Of a stretch of DNA of 64,000 nucleotides, positions 17,631 through 25,774 are shown in pieces; within the stretch, counting starts at the first letter, position 1; every line of letters starts with the position of its first letter. Location of the stretch: the NCBI GenBank assembly GCA_023400055.1, contig JAEXFN010000038.1:62001-126000 (forward strand), written 5' to 3'. Under the pieces are notes generated by a model. The model was not told the origin of the DNA and did no database searches. It saw only the letters and a program-made list of their open reading frames with translations. Made by a program: the position numbers and the translations under genes. The DNA is from Bacillota bacterium (GTDB lineage: Bacteria > Bacillota > UBA4882 > UBA8346).

Positions 17631-18820
17631 TGATTTTGGCATGGAGCGGACGGCGCGCCGTCCAGGTCCGGGGAAGCCGGCTTCAGCGGGAGGCAAAAGC
17701 GAAACTGGGTGCCGTTTTCCCGGTCGCTGCGGAAATCGACCGTTCCGCCCAATAATTTCTCGCCGAGCAACTTCATGCTGTAGGTGCCGATGCCGCGCCC
17801 CGTTCCTTTGCTGGAGAAGGAGCGTTGGAAGATTTGCAGTTGGGCCTCTTTGGAGATGACCCCCGGATTATGCACCCGGAATTCGATGCTGCCATGATCA
17901 TAATCGGGCGTATAGCCGACGGTGACGACGTCGGCGGCCCCGGAGGCTTCGACGGCGTTTTTCAGCATATTGTGGATGACTCGGCGCACGAGGGTCTGAT
18001 CGCTTTCGACGAGTACCGCCGCAGCGGCGGGGGCGAAACGGATCGCGCAGGCGGTCTTGGGGTCGTTACGATAGTGGTTGACCAGCTTGGCAACCATCTC
18101 CGCCGGGGAAAAGGCGACAATCCGCAGGGGCAGTTCGCCGCTTTCGGCGGCGATCAACTCTTTCTGGCTGACGATCTCCTCGATCAGCATCTCCATTCCT
18201 TCATAGGCGATGCCGCATAATTCCTTGATCTCGTCCGGATCCTCGCTGGCCTGGAGCAACTCGATCAGGCCGCGAACCGCCCCCGAGGTATTGAGCAAAT
18301 CGTGAAAGAAGACGCGCTCAAAGATTTTCTTGCGCTTCTCCTCGCCGATGTCCTTGACCACAAACAGGGTGTATTCCTGTTGCAGCTCGCCGATGGGCGA
18401 GGCGTAAATCTGGAGATCCAGCGCCGGATTGCCGGGACGGGCCAAGGTGGCCCGGCATTCTTTGGAGACGAGCGTCCCGGTCCGCTGACTTTCGAGAATG
18501 GCCCATACCGCGCCGCAGACGCTGCAGCACTCGGTGGTGCCGCAACCGCCGGGAGCGTTTTCGGTATGGATACATTTGAGTACTTCGCCGAAACGCAGGC
18601 CGATTACTTGACCCGCTTCGGGGATCCCCAACGCCTCAAAGAGAGAATGATTGGAGTAGATGATCTGCCGCTCTTTATTGAGGATCAGCACAATGTAGGG
18701 CAGCATGTTGAATAGGGCCGGGATCGGCGAAGCATCGCTGATCTTGGCGGCTTGCTCGATGATCAGCTCATCGGCCAGCCGTTCGGCCGGCGCGAACTGC
18801 GTGGAGAGCGAAGATTCCAT
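17627..18820 (-). CDS. Orphan cytoplasmic histidine kinase with cysteine-rich PAS domain
   Basis: 397 residues with no membrane segment. A PAS domain (about 35-160) contains the cluster Cys83, Cys93, Cys98, Cys99 and Cys102 (GGCGTTECCSVCG), suited to a metal or redox cofactor. It is followed by a HisKA-like region with phospho-acceptor His173 (FFHDLLNTSGAVRG) and an ATPase domain with the N box (NMLKNAVEAS, about 284-293), GRGIGTYSMKLL and a final G box. The phosphorylation box is of the FFHDLLN type. No response regulator lies next to it, so its partner is elsewhere. It has its own promoter upstream. Confidence 0.87.
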   Translation of the reverse strand: MESSLSTQFAPAERLADELIIEQAAKISDASPIPALFNMLPYIVLILNKERQIIYSNHSLFEALGIPEAGQVIGLRFGEVLKCIHTENAPGGCGTTECCSVCGAVWAILESQRTGTLVSKECRATLARPGNPALDLQIYASPIGELQQEYTLFVVKDIGEEKRKKIFERVFFHDLLNTSGAVRGLIELLQASEDPDEIKELCGIAYEGMEMLIEEIVSQKELIAAESGELPLRIVAFSPAEMVAKLVNHYRNDPKTACAIRFAPAAAAVLVESDQTLVRRVIHNMLKNAVEASGAADVVTVGYTPDYDHGSIEFRVHNPGVISKEAQLQIFQRSFSSKGTGRGIGTYSMKLLGEKLLGGTVDFRSDRENGTQFRFCLPLKPASPDLDGAPSAPCQNH

Positions 18821-18992
18821 CGGCTTTACACTCCGTGAAGAATTTAGAGCAGACCGTCTCAGCCTGGCGGCGAATGCAACGCAAATCGCGCATTCAATGG
18901 CCCGTCGGCGGCTGCCGTTTTATGATTCGACCATCTTGCAACGCAACATAAAAACATCCTTGTGATGGATGGAGATCGAATCTCTTAAATTC

Positions 18993-19021
18993 ATTATAAA
19001 CTGGCTGGCTGCCAAAGGCAA
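18993..19021 (-). promoter_or_regulatory. Candidate sigma-A promoter of the histidine kinase gene
   Basis: On the minus strand TTGCCT, a 17-bp spacer and TATAAT. The -10 is a perfect match and the -35 matches four of six. It lies about 170 bp upstream of the start codon. Confidence 0.5.
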
Positions 19022-19080
19022 TAGCCCAAGCCATGCAGCGCAGGCGCTTTTGGATTCAGGCTCGCGGCCGTCCAAGATGC

Positions 19081-19138
19081 GCCGGATCGATTTTTTTTAG
19101 CCGGATCGCTTATGATAGTGGCTAAAGCGCGCCGGATC
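19081..19138. repeat. Three direct copies of GCCGGATC in the spacer before the rlmH operon
   Basis: Copies at 19081-19088, 19100-19107 and 19131-19138 (the first two extend to GCCGGATCG). Between the first two is a run of eight T. They could be operator sites; no binding protein can be named. The rest of the 18821-19200 spacer shows no gene. Confidence 0.35.
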
Positions 19139-19200
19139 ATGTAAACTAAAGACTAATAATCCTAGCCATTCATGATGAAGGCGATAGCGAGGCAGTCGAT

Positions 19201-19428
19201 ATGCGTAAAGCGGTAGATTTTGTGGAAACGGTTTTTACAGCGCTCGAGCCGGAGCGAACCCTCCGGGTGGCCGACGAATCCCTGGTGGAAATCCGGTTGA
19301 TCGAGAGCCGCAAGGAGGGGGCCGCCTGGATCTATGAGTATGAAGTCAAGAGCGAGTTTGGCAAGATTGAAAAGTTTTTGCGCCGGATTCGCGCGATCGA
19401 GACCGGCCATTCCGCCGACGGGAAATAG
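19201..19428 (+). CDS. Small protein upstream of rlmH, weakly GvpO-like
   Basis: 75 residues, cytoplasmic. The central pattern (LVEIRLIES, then WIYEYEVKSEFGKIEKFLRR) vaguely recalls the GvpO fold, in which a Glu-rich strand is followed by YEV and an Arg-rich strand. The resemblance is from memory and may be only structural. No other gas-vesicle gene is present. It lies 41 bp before rlmH on the same strand and is probably co-transcribed. The ribosome site (GCGAGG) is poor. Coding is supported by GC-rich codon use like its neighbour. Confidence 0.55.
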   Translation: MRKAVDFVETVFTALEPERTLRVADESLVEIRLIESRKEGAAWIYEYEVKSEFGKIEKFLRRIRAIETGHSADGK

Positions 19429-19469
19429 CCTGGGAATACGGTTGTCGGAGCGAGTAAGCGGAGGAACCG

Positions 19470-19949
19470 ATGGCACAGATTAAAATCATTACCGTGGGCA
19501 GGCTGAAGGAGCAATACTGGCTGGCGGCCCAGGCCGAATATTTGAAGCGGCTCCGGCCCTATCTGAAGCTGGAACTGGTCGAGGTGGCCGATCTTCCCGC
19601 CCCGGAACGGATGAGTCCGGCCGAGGCGGAACAGCTCAAGCGGAGAGAGGGGGAGCAGATCGCCCGTTGCCTGGACCCCAAGGATTATCTGGTGACGCTG
19701 GACCCCGGCGGCAAGCAATTCAGCTCGGAGGAACTGGCCGATTTTTTAAAAGAGCGTGAGCTAAACGCCGACAATCTGGCGCTGGTGATCGGCGGGTCGC
19801 TGGGGATCGCCGCAGCGCTCATTGAAAAAGCTCGGCTCAGGTTGAGTTTCTCGCGGTTGACCTTCCCGCACCAACTGTTCCGGGTGATGCTCCTGGAGCA
19901 GGTGTATCGGGCGTGCAAGATTGGGAGAGGGGAACCGTATCATAAATAA
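19470..19949 (+). CDS. rlmH: 23S rRNA pseudouridine-1915 N3-methyltransferase RlmH
   Basis: 159 residues, exactly the usual size. SPOUT-class knot methyltransferase that modifies pseudouridine 1915 of 23S rRNA. The C-terminal signature is intact (FPHQLFRVMLLEQVYRA, then GRGEPYHK at the end). The SAM-binding loop reads ALVIGGSLGI, where many orthologues have IGGAYG. GGAGG lies 6-8 bp upstream of the ATG. The last codons contain TATCATAA, the conserved octamer at which staphylococcal SCC elements insert; an accessory block begins right after this gene. Confidence 0.95.
   Translation: MAQIKIITVGRLKEQYWLAAQAEYLKRLRPYLKLELVEVADLPAPERMSPAEAEQLKRREGEQIARCLDPKDYLVTLDPGGKQFSSEELADFLKERELNADNLALVIGGSLGIAAALIEKARLRLSFSRLTFPHQLFRVMLLEQVYRACKIGRGEPYHK
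19938..19945 (+). other. Candidate left attachment core (TATCATAA) at the rlmH 3' end
   Basis: TATCATAA encodes the terminal Tyr-His-Lys of RlmH and equals the core of the SCCmec attB site. Its presence is enforced by coding, so alone it proves nothing. With Ccr-like recombinases 4.3 kb downstream it is the natural attachment site. An exact inverted copy is found at 19110-19117, upstream of rlmH. Confidence 0.45.
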
Positions 19950-19957
19950 CGGCGAAA

Positions 19958-19998
19958 AAAAGGCCTTAACCCTTATTGTAAAAGGGTTAAGGCCTTTT
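19958..19998. terminator. Bidirectional terminator between rlmH and the ArgR-like gene
   Basis: AAAAGGCCTTAACCCTT and AAGGGTTAAGGCCTTTT, perfect 17-bp arms around seven bases. It serves both convergent genes. Confidence 0.9.
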
Positions 19999-20000
19999 GG

Positions 20001-20468
20001 TCATCTCTTTAAATAGTTATTGATATCCGTTGAGACCTCACTTGCAAATTTAGCTTCTGTTACAGCGATGATGACTAAATCATCACCCGAAATTGTTCCC
20101 AGTACTTTATCTTTATAGGCTTTTTCAACGGCCCTGGCTACACTTTTAGCGTAGCCAGGTTTAGTTTTGATGACGAATGTAGTACATGGAAACATTGCTT
20201 CTATTACTTCCATTTTTACTACTTTCATAATTTCTCTGGACTCTTTGGGTACTTTCGTACTTGAAAGTACTATATAGCTTTGGGAGCCATTTGAATCTTT
20301 AATTTTCTCCGCATGGATGTCTTTTATATCCCGAGAGAGTGTGGATTGAGATCCATAATGTAAAGCATCCTTAATGATATCTTGTTTACAAACATCTGGA
20401 TGATCTTCAAGATACTGCTTTAGATTTTTTTTTCGGTCTTTGATTTGCTCTGCTGAGTTCCTTGACAT
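20001..20468 (-). CDS. ArgR-family transcriptional regulator
   Basis: 155 residues from the ATG at 20468. An in-frame ATG at 20486 would make AAAGGGG, the obvious ribosome site, part of the coding sequence, so the later start is preferred. The N-terminal winged helix contains QSTLSRDIKDIHAEKI (ArgR: T/SVSRDIKEL). The C-terminal oligomerisation and arginine-binding domain contains VLGTISGDDLVIIAVTE, matching the GTxxGDD loop of arginine repressors. It lies alone, convergent to rlmH, with no arginine genes nearby. TGAATA/TATTCA palindromes in its upstream region are likely its own operators. It may regulate the element rather than arginine metabolism. Confidence 0.85.
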   Translation of the reverse strand: MSRNSAEQIKDRKKNLKQYLEDHPDVCKQDIIKDALHYGSQSTLSRDIKDIHAEKIKDSNGSQSYIVLSSTKVPKESREIMKVVKMEVIEAMFPCTTFVIKTKPGYAKSVARAVEKAYKDKVLGTISGDDLVIIAVTEAKFASEVSTDINNYLKR

Positions 20469-20645
20469 AAGAATTCCCCTTTCCATAAAAATACATTTTC
20501 ATAAAAAAACCAACACTTTAACCCTTTTGGAGTCCTTCTTTAGTTACAAAATCTATTCACGTCGATATCCGCTGGTCTTCCATTGCTAAAACGGTTTTTA
20601 TCCATCAAAAAGTTTCAAATAAGCAATTATATGAAAACTCAACAA

Positions 20646-20744
20646 TGAATACTATACAATATTCATAAGATGAATACAAGCATTAGCTTGATGCTGATTG
20701 GATTATGGCGTAATATTAGCAATGCAGATTAAATGAATATTCAT
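20646..20744. promoter_or_regulatory. Cluster of ARG-box-like palindromes
   Basis: TGAATA (20646-20651) to TATTCA (20660-20665); TATTCAT-AAG-ATGAATA (20660-20676); ATGAATATTCAT (20733-20744). ArgR boxes are built of TGAATA-type half sites, so these fit the divergent ArgR-like gene. They lie between it and the primase-helicase operon and could control both. The whole 20469-20893 spacer is AT-rich with no gene. Confidence 0.55.
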
Positions 20745-20893
20745 GTTGGAGGTGAAAATCAATTGACTTAAATTACTTACGAGGAAATTTGAGTTGGTAT
20801 TAAACGGTGAAGATGAGACTTTTAAAAAGTTAATTTGTGGAGAAGGAGAGTCGACACTAATCTAATTCATTTATCGCAGAAGGGGGAACTTGG

Positions 20894-23452
20894 TTGATCT
20901 CAGGTCAAGATTCGATTATTACAACTATTATGCATATAGCCCACCTCGATCAAAATATTGTCGAGGTGCGAATCCTGAATACATCACGGGGAACGATGTC
21001 GGGATACTTTGATGACGCGCAGGTATTGACAAAGGCAATAAATCCGTATATTCAAAAAAATAATATTTACATAACCATGAACCCGCCGTCCAGCGATCTT
21101 TTTTCAAGGGCGGCAAATAGGTTAATTCCGTACGCTAAGCATACTACTTCGGACAGAGACATTAAAAGCCGGGACTGGTTACTGGTCGATATAGACCCTG
21201 AACGTCCAGCCGGCATTTCCGCCACGGATGAAGAAAAGGTCGCAGCTTGGGAACTCGTGGAGGATGTCGAAAAATTTTTAGTGAATGATTATGATTGGAG
21301 TCAACCGATTGTGGCAGATAGCGGCAATGGGTTTCACCTTCTCTTCTCTATCGATTTGCCAAACGATGATATCAGCCGCGATTTGGTCAAAGAGGTTCTG
21401 CTGGCACTGGACTTTTTGTTCAGCAATTGTCGAGCTAAGGTCGACGTCACTACCTATAATGCCGCCCGTATCGTTAAACTGCCAGGTACGATCGCCTGCA
21501 AAGGCGATGACACGCCGGAACGACCGCATCGCCAATCGAAAATCATAAAAAAACCCGAAGTTCAAAAGCCTGTGCCTGTGGAAAAGCTGCGGGCTGTCGC
21601 GGCGATGCTACCCAAGACTCCTCCAAGCAATGAGGCGGCTAGAGGCTTAGATGGGAAGTTCGATGTGGACGCTTACTTAACCGAGCATGGGGTCCAGGTA
21701 TATTCAAGATCTACTTGGCAAGGCGGCACCCGTTGGGTGCTCGCCTGCTGTCCCTGGAATCCAGCCCATATTAATCATTCCGCTTATGTTGTCCAGTTTC
21801 CCAACGGAGCGGTGGCGGCGGGATGCCATCACGATAGCTGCAGAGGGGGAAACTGGCATTCTCTACGCGACAAGTTGGAACCTGGTTGGAGCGAACAGCA
21901 GAAGAAAAAGAAATCAAGATCCGATAGTGGTGACGATCCGGAAGTCAAAGAGACACAAGCCGAGGTTTTAATCCGGCTTGCCTCCGTGGCAACTCTATTT
22001 CATACTCCAACTGGTGAGGGTTGGGCCACTGTACCGCATAAAAAACACAAAGAAAATTTTAAGATTCGATCAGGCAATTTTGAGAGATGGTTAACCAAGA
22101 TATTTTACGATGAAACGCGGAAGCCCCCGGGGGCTGAGGCTATAAAGCAGGCTATCGGCGTCATCGAGAGTAAAGCAATATTTGAAGCCGAGGAGAAAGA
22201 ATTATTTCTTCGGGTAGCGGGTCACAACCATAAATTCTATTACGACACGGCCGATCCGGATAGGAATATCATCGAGATTGGACCGCAAGGTTTCAAGATT
22301 GCCGACAACCCCCCAAACATCTTTCGCCGCACCCAAAGCATGAATGCACAGGTCATACCTGCCAAGAACGGTGATATTCGGATTCTGGCCAGGCATGTTC
22401 CGACCCAGGGAGAAGACGATGAAATTCTTTTCATTGTGACGACGGTTGCATCCCTTGTGCCAGGAATAGCTCATCCGGTGGTAGTGATGTCCGGTGAAAA
22501 AGGAGCGGCAAAGACGACTTCCATGCGAATGCTGCGACGAGTTATCGATCCCGCCGCCTGTGAACTGATAGCATTGCCCAAAAGTCTCCAAGATCTGGCG
22601 ATTGTCCTGTCTAATCATTATGTGTCCTCCTTCGACAATCTCGAGTCATTATCTCCCCAACAGAGCGATCTGCTTTGCATGGCTTCCACTGGGGGAAGCT
22701 TTAGTGCTCGAACATTGTACACTAATGACGAGGAAACCATCTTAGCTTTCAAACATTGTGTGGGCCTCAACGGTATTAACGTTGTGGCAACTCGACCCGA
22801 TTTGCTAGATCGCTCCGTCATTCTTAACCTGGAAAGGATTCCGAAATACCAGCGCAAAGAGGAAAGGGAAGTCTGGGAAGCTTTTGAGGCGGACCTCCCT
22901 TCCATTATGGGTGGGGCCTTCACGGTACTCTCTAAAGCCATGAATATTTTCCCAGAGGTCAAGCTCACAGAGCTCCCCAGGATGGCGGATTATTGCCGCT
23001 GGGGATACGCTATCGCTGAAGCCATCGGCTATGGCGGACAGGCATTCCTTGATGCTTACTATTGTAACATCGACCGCGCTAATGAAAGCGCCATCAGCGA
23101 TGATCCGGTCGCCGCCGCCGTGGTGGCCTTCATGCGTGAGCGTAAGGAATGGGAGGACTATGCGGCTAGGCTCTTGAGGCAATTGGAGCAGATGGCCCGC
23201 AAGGAAAGAATCAATACCATGGCGCGCCGTTGGCCCAGAGCAGCTCATATTCTCACGAAGCGTCTGAATGAAGTGAAAAGCAATTTGGAGGAAATTGGAA
23301 TTACCTTCGAAAGAACGCATGACAAAGGCGGAACGAGAATTCGTCTGGAGAATGCGAAGGTCTTAAGTTCCAGCAAGAGCGAAACCGCCAAAGCTTCTTT
23401 GGAGAAAGCCGCCGATGACGATATCTTCAATGAATTTGACGATGCAGGTTGA
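20894..23452 (+). CDS. Primase-helicase replication protein of a mobile element
   Basis: 852 residues. Residues 1-230 look like an archaeo-eukaryotic primase domain: LLVDIDPE gives the Asp99-x-Asp101 metal pair and SGNGFHLLF gives His148. Around 285-316 is a Cys/His cluster (CCPW, then GCHHDSC) resembling a zinc-binding D5-type linker. Residues 520-700 are a P-loop helicase/ATPase with Walker A GEKGAAKT (534-541). Basic residues and a charged tail follow. Such fusions start replication of plasmids, phages and excised integrative elements. TTG start with AGAAGGGGG 7 bp upstream. It precedes DUF960 and the recombinases on the same strand, the order expected of an SCC-type core. Confidence 0.82.
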   Translation: MISGQDSIITTIMHIAHLDQNIVEVRILNTSRGTMSGYFDDAQVLTKAINPYIQKNNIYITMNPPSSDLFSRAANRLIPYAKHTTSDRDIKSRDWLLVDIDPERPAGISATDEEKVAAWELVEDVEKFLVNDYDWSQPIVADSGNGFHLLFSIDLPNDDISRDLVKEVLLALDFLFSNCRAKVDVTTYNAARIVKLPGTIACKGDDTPERPHRQSKIIKKPEVQKPVPVEKLRAVAAMLPKTPPSNEAARGLDGKFDVDAYLTEHGVQVYSRSTWQGGTRWVLACCPWNPAHINHSAYVVQFPNGAVAAGCHHDSCRGGNWHSLRDKLEPGWSEQQKKKKSRSDSGDDPEVKETQAEVLIRLASVATLFHTPTGEGWATVPHKKHKENFKIRSGNFERWLTKIFYDETRKPPGAEAIKQAIGVIESKAIFEAEEKELFLRVAGHNHKFYYDTADPDRNIIEIGPQGFKIADNPPNIFRRTQSMNAQVIPAKNGDIRILARHVPTQGEDDEILFIVTTVASLVPGIAHPVVVMSGEKGAAKTTSMRMLRRVIDPAACELIALPKSLQDLAIVLSNHYVSSFDNLESLSPQQSDLLCMASTGGSFSARTLYTNDEETILAFKHCVGLNGINVVATRPDLLDRSVILNLERIPKYQRKEEREVWEAFEADLPSIMGGAFTVLSKAMNIFPEVKLTELPRMADYCRWGYAIAEAIGYGGQAFLDAYYCNIDRANESAISDDPVAAAVVAFMRERKEWEDYAARLLRQLEQMARKERINTMARRWPRAAHILTKRLNEVKSNLEEIGITFERTHDKGGTRIRLENAKVLSSSKSETAKASLEKAADDDIFNEFDDAG

Positions 23453-23536
23453 AGCGTCAGGGTAGCGTCTCCGTCGGAATTTTCGGGAGCATGGGATAGG
23501 ATGCTTTGATGCCAATGACGCTATTTTTGGGGGAGG

Positions 23537-23599
23537 GGGGCCGTAGTATGGCGTCCCCCCCGACTTAAAGAAATAGGAGGGGATATATCCTCCTTTTTA
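23537..23599 (+). terminator. Terminator-like hairpins after the primase-helicase gene
   Basis: A G-run/C-run stem (GGGGGG ... CCCCCC, about 23535-23561) is followed by AGGAGG (23575-23580) and CCTCCT (23589-23594) with a TTTTT run. The second hairpin is a good intrinsic terminator. The rest of 23453-23770 shows no gene. Confidence 0.6.
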
Positions 23600-23770
23600 A
23601 GATTGAATCAAGCGTCATTAGCACCTAATATCTAAATTCCAATCGGACGAAGAGAAGTATTTGATACTTACATGATGCTTGGTGGTGATAGTTACCGAAA
23701 AAGTTCCAGTTTGAAATATATATTATATCCTTGATACACGGCGATACGACGCAATCAAGGAGGGAAAGAC

Positions 23771-24088
23771 ATGAAACGAATATTCGCAAACTGGATGTAT
23801 GCAACGCGTGGGATAATCGCGGAGGTGGAGCCGTCGCTCCAGACACTGCTTTGGGAACTGCTCGACGCCAAGGCGGAGTCCGGCCAGGAGCTGGACTATC
23901 TCCAGATTTTCGAGCTGTCCGTGGTGGATACCCCGGCGGGGAAGGTCCAACGGATCGTGCACCGTCAGGAGCAGCCCTTCTTTCGGGATATCCACGAGTG
24001 TCTGAGAGTGGAATATCCCATCGAGTTGAGGATCTGGGTGATCGACGACGGTGATCACGCGACCATGTTGCTGCCCAGCGAATATTGA
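23771..24088 (+). CDS. DUF960 family protein
   Basis: 105 residues matching the DUF960 pattern: a start like RYVTRG (here MYATRGIIAEV), an L-LW-L-D segment (LQTLLWELLDAK), ELDYLQIFELS, QRIVHRQEQPFFR and the hallmark IWVIDDGDHATMLLPSEY ending. The function is unknown, but members occur in integrative elements and beside ccr recombinase genes in SCC elements. AAGGAGGG lies 7-8 bp upstream of the ATG. It begins the operon that continues with a 43-residue peptide and two recombinases. Confidence 0.85.
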   Translation: MKRIFANWMYATRGIIAEVEPSLQTLLWELLDAKAESGQELDYLQIFELSVVDTPAGKVQRIVHRQEQPFFRDIHECLRVEYPIELRIWVIDDGDHATMLLPSEY

Positions 24089-24107
24089 GGGAGCGGGGGG
24101 ATTCAAA

Positions 24108-24239
24108 ATGCGGACAAACCAGGAACGGGAACCGGAAGTCAGCTTCAAACTCGTCGTCGACATATTGGTCGAGATGGTCATCGCCTACCTGACCACTGCC
24201 GCCACCACGGACCAAGACACCGGCGGGAAAGCTGCCTAG
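24108..24239 (+). CDS. 43-residue peptide between DUF960 and the recombinases
   Basis: Start ATG at 24108 with GAGCGGGGGG upstream. The sequence has a charged N-terminus and a single amphipathic to hydrophobic stretch (FKLVVDILVEMVIAYLTTA). I do not recognise it. The position, 19 bp after DUF960 and 9 bp before the recombinase, supports it as a genuine gene, perhaps a small accessory factor of the recombinases. Confidence 0.5.
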   Translation: MRTNQEREPEVSFKLVVDILVEMVIAYLTTAATTDQDTGGKAA

Positions 24240-24248
24240 GAAGCCGGA

Positions 24249-25640
24249 ATGGACGGCAACAATGCGGTCGCCATCTACGTCCGGGTCAGCACGGAACAGC
24301 AGGTGGATGGGTTCAGCCTGGAGGCGCAGGAGGAGGTGCTGCGGCAAGACGTCAAGCGGCGTGGCAAATGGGTGTACCAGGTATACAAGGACGCCGGGGT
24401 ATCCGGCGCGAAAGCCGAACGTGAGGGATTGGGGCAGCTGATGGCGGACGCTCGCCAGGGGCGTTTCGGCGAAGTGCTGGTCTGGAAGGTCAGCCGGGTG
24501 AGCCGGAGGCTCCATCTGCTGCTGAAGCTCATTGAGGAATTGGACATGATAGGAATTGCCTTCCGGAGCCATTCGGAGCGGTTTGACGCGGCCAGCGGCA
24601 TCGGGAAGTTCAGCCTGACCATGCTGGGCGCGGTGGCTCAGATGCAACGGGAGTCGTGGATGGAATCGTCGCGCATTGGGAGTGAGAAACGTTTTCGATC
24701 CGGGAGGTGGAACGGCGGCAGGGTCTTCGGTTATCGCAGCGTCCCGGACCCGGACGACCCACGCGGGGGGACGATGTTAACGGTTGTCCCTGGAGAGGCT
24801 GAGGTGGTTCGCCGAATCTTCGAGCTGTATGACGAGGGGCTGGGGTACAAGCGGATTGTGCGGCGGCTCAATGACGAGGGCTGTCAAACCCTGAAGGGCG
24901 ACCTGTTCTCCGTTTGGAACATTAAGAGCATCTTGGAGAACCCAGTGTACATCGGTCTCGTACGGTTCGCCGGAGAACGGACGATTGGGATTCATCAGCC
25001 GATCATCAACCGGGAACTATGGAACAAGGTTCAAGAGCGGAAAGGAGAGGGTCGGCGCGCTTCAAGGATGGTGGAACGGGAGTACCTCCTCTCCGGTCTG
25101 CTCCGCTGCCCTGAATGCGGAGGACCGATGGTTCCGATTCATAAAAACAAGGTGCGCGGCGATGGTTCCCGCAAAGTCTATCACTATTATCAGTGCGCGG
25201 CCAATCTAAACAAGGGGAAAGCCGCCTGCCACGCCAACCTGGTGATGGCGGACCGGATCGAGACGGCGGTGTTGGATAAGATCATGATGATCTTATCCGA
25301 TCCATATTGGACACGCCAAGTGGTGGAAACCATCCTTCAGACCCAGACCGGAACGGCGGAACGAGTCGATCCGGATCGCGAAGCCAAAATCACGGAGGTG
25401 ACGCGGCGGAAACGGGATTTACTATTGCTTTTTGAGAATGAAAAGATTTCATTGAATGATTTCAAGGCTAGAATGATGGGGCTTAAAGAGAAAGAGACGG
25501 CGCTGGGTTCGGTCGCAACGCCCAAACCCGCACCGAAGCCGGAACACAGGCTCATCGAGTCCCAGATCCGGAAGGCGCTCCAATCGATGCGCAAAGTGTT
25601 CAACGCCGCGACAACGCGGCAGAAACGCAGTTTGATTTAG
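24249..25640 (+). CDS. Large serine recombinase, CcrA position, ended by a premature amber codon
   Basis: 463 residues up to TAG. Resolvase catalytic domain (about 5-150; nucleophile Ser14 in YVRVSTEQQ), recombinase domain (about 165-270), zinc ribbon (CPECGG, then YQCAAN and a further Cys) and a coiled region. The frame continues past TAG for 36 codons to TAA at 25749, with a normal family C-terminus (ALVQRIVLNEQRELERIDL). In this family the segment reads like SLIQALVQRI, so TAG probably replaced CAG. The truncated protein still has the catalytic and DNA-binding domains, so it may be partly active. It is followed by the second recombinase 23 bp after the full-length stop. Confidence 0.88.
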   Translation: MDGNNAVAIYVRVSTEQQVDGFSLEAQEEVLRQDVKRRGKWVYQVYKDAGVSGAKAEREGLGQLMADARQGRFGEVLVWKVSRVSRRLHLLLKLIEELDMIGIAFRSHSERFDAASGIGKFSLTMLGAVAQMQRESWMESSRIGSEKRFRSGRWNGGRVFGYRSVPDPDDPRGGTMLTVVPGEAEVVRRIFELYDEGLGYKRIVRRLNDEGCQTLKGDLFSVWNIKSILENPVYIGLVRFAGERTIGIHQPIINRELWNKVQERKGEGRRASRMVEREYLLSGLLRCPECGGPMVPIHKNKVRGDGSRKVYHYYQCAANLNKGKAACHANLVMADRIETAVLDKIMMILSDPYWTRQVVETILQTQTGTAERVDPDREAKITEVTRRKRDLLLLFENEKISLNDFKARMMGLKEKETALGSVATPKPAPKPEHRLIESQIRKALQSMRKVFNAATTRQKRSLI

Positions 25641-25751
25641 GCGCTGGTCCAACGAATCGTCCTGAATGAACAGCGGGAACTGGAGCGGATCGACCTGTTG
25701 CCCGTCCCTCAAAATTGGGAGTTCTCAAAAGAAAAACGACAACTGGGGTAA
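25641..25751 (+). pseudogene. C-terminal 36 codons of the first recombinase, cut off by TAG at 25638
   Basis: In-frame continuation after the amber codon to TAA at 25749-25751. Its residues align with the matching C-terminal strand of the second recombinase (VIQEIEVLPGRKLGRI), which shows it was once translated. Confidence 0.75.
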
Positions 25752-25774
25752 GAAAAAGACAAGGAAGTGGTTAA

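Noticed and set aside
20752..20771. Leader peptide after the GGAGG at 20748
   Set aside because: The only start nearby (TTG ACT TAA) stops after two codons.
25638..25640. TAG read as pyrrolysine
   Set aside because: No downstream insertion structure is visible and the family has glutamine here; a simple nonsense change is more likely.
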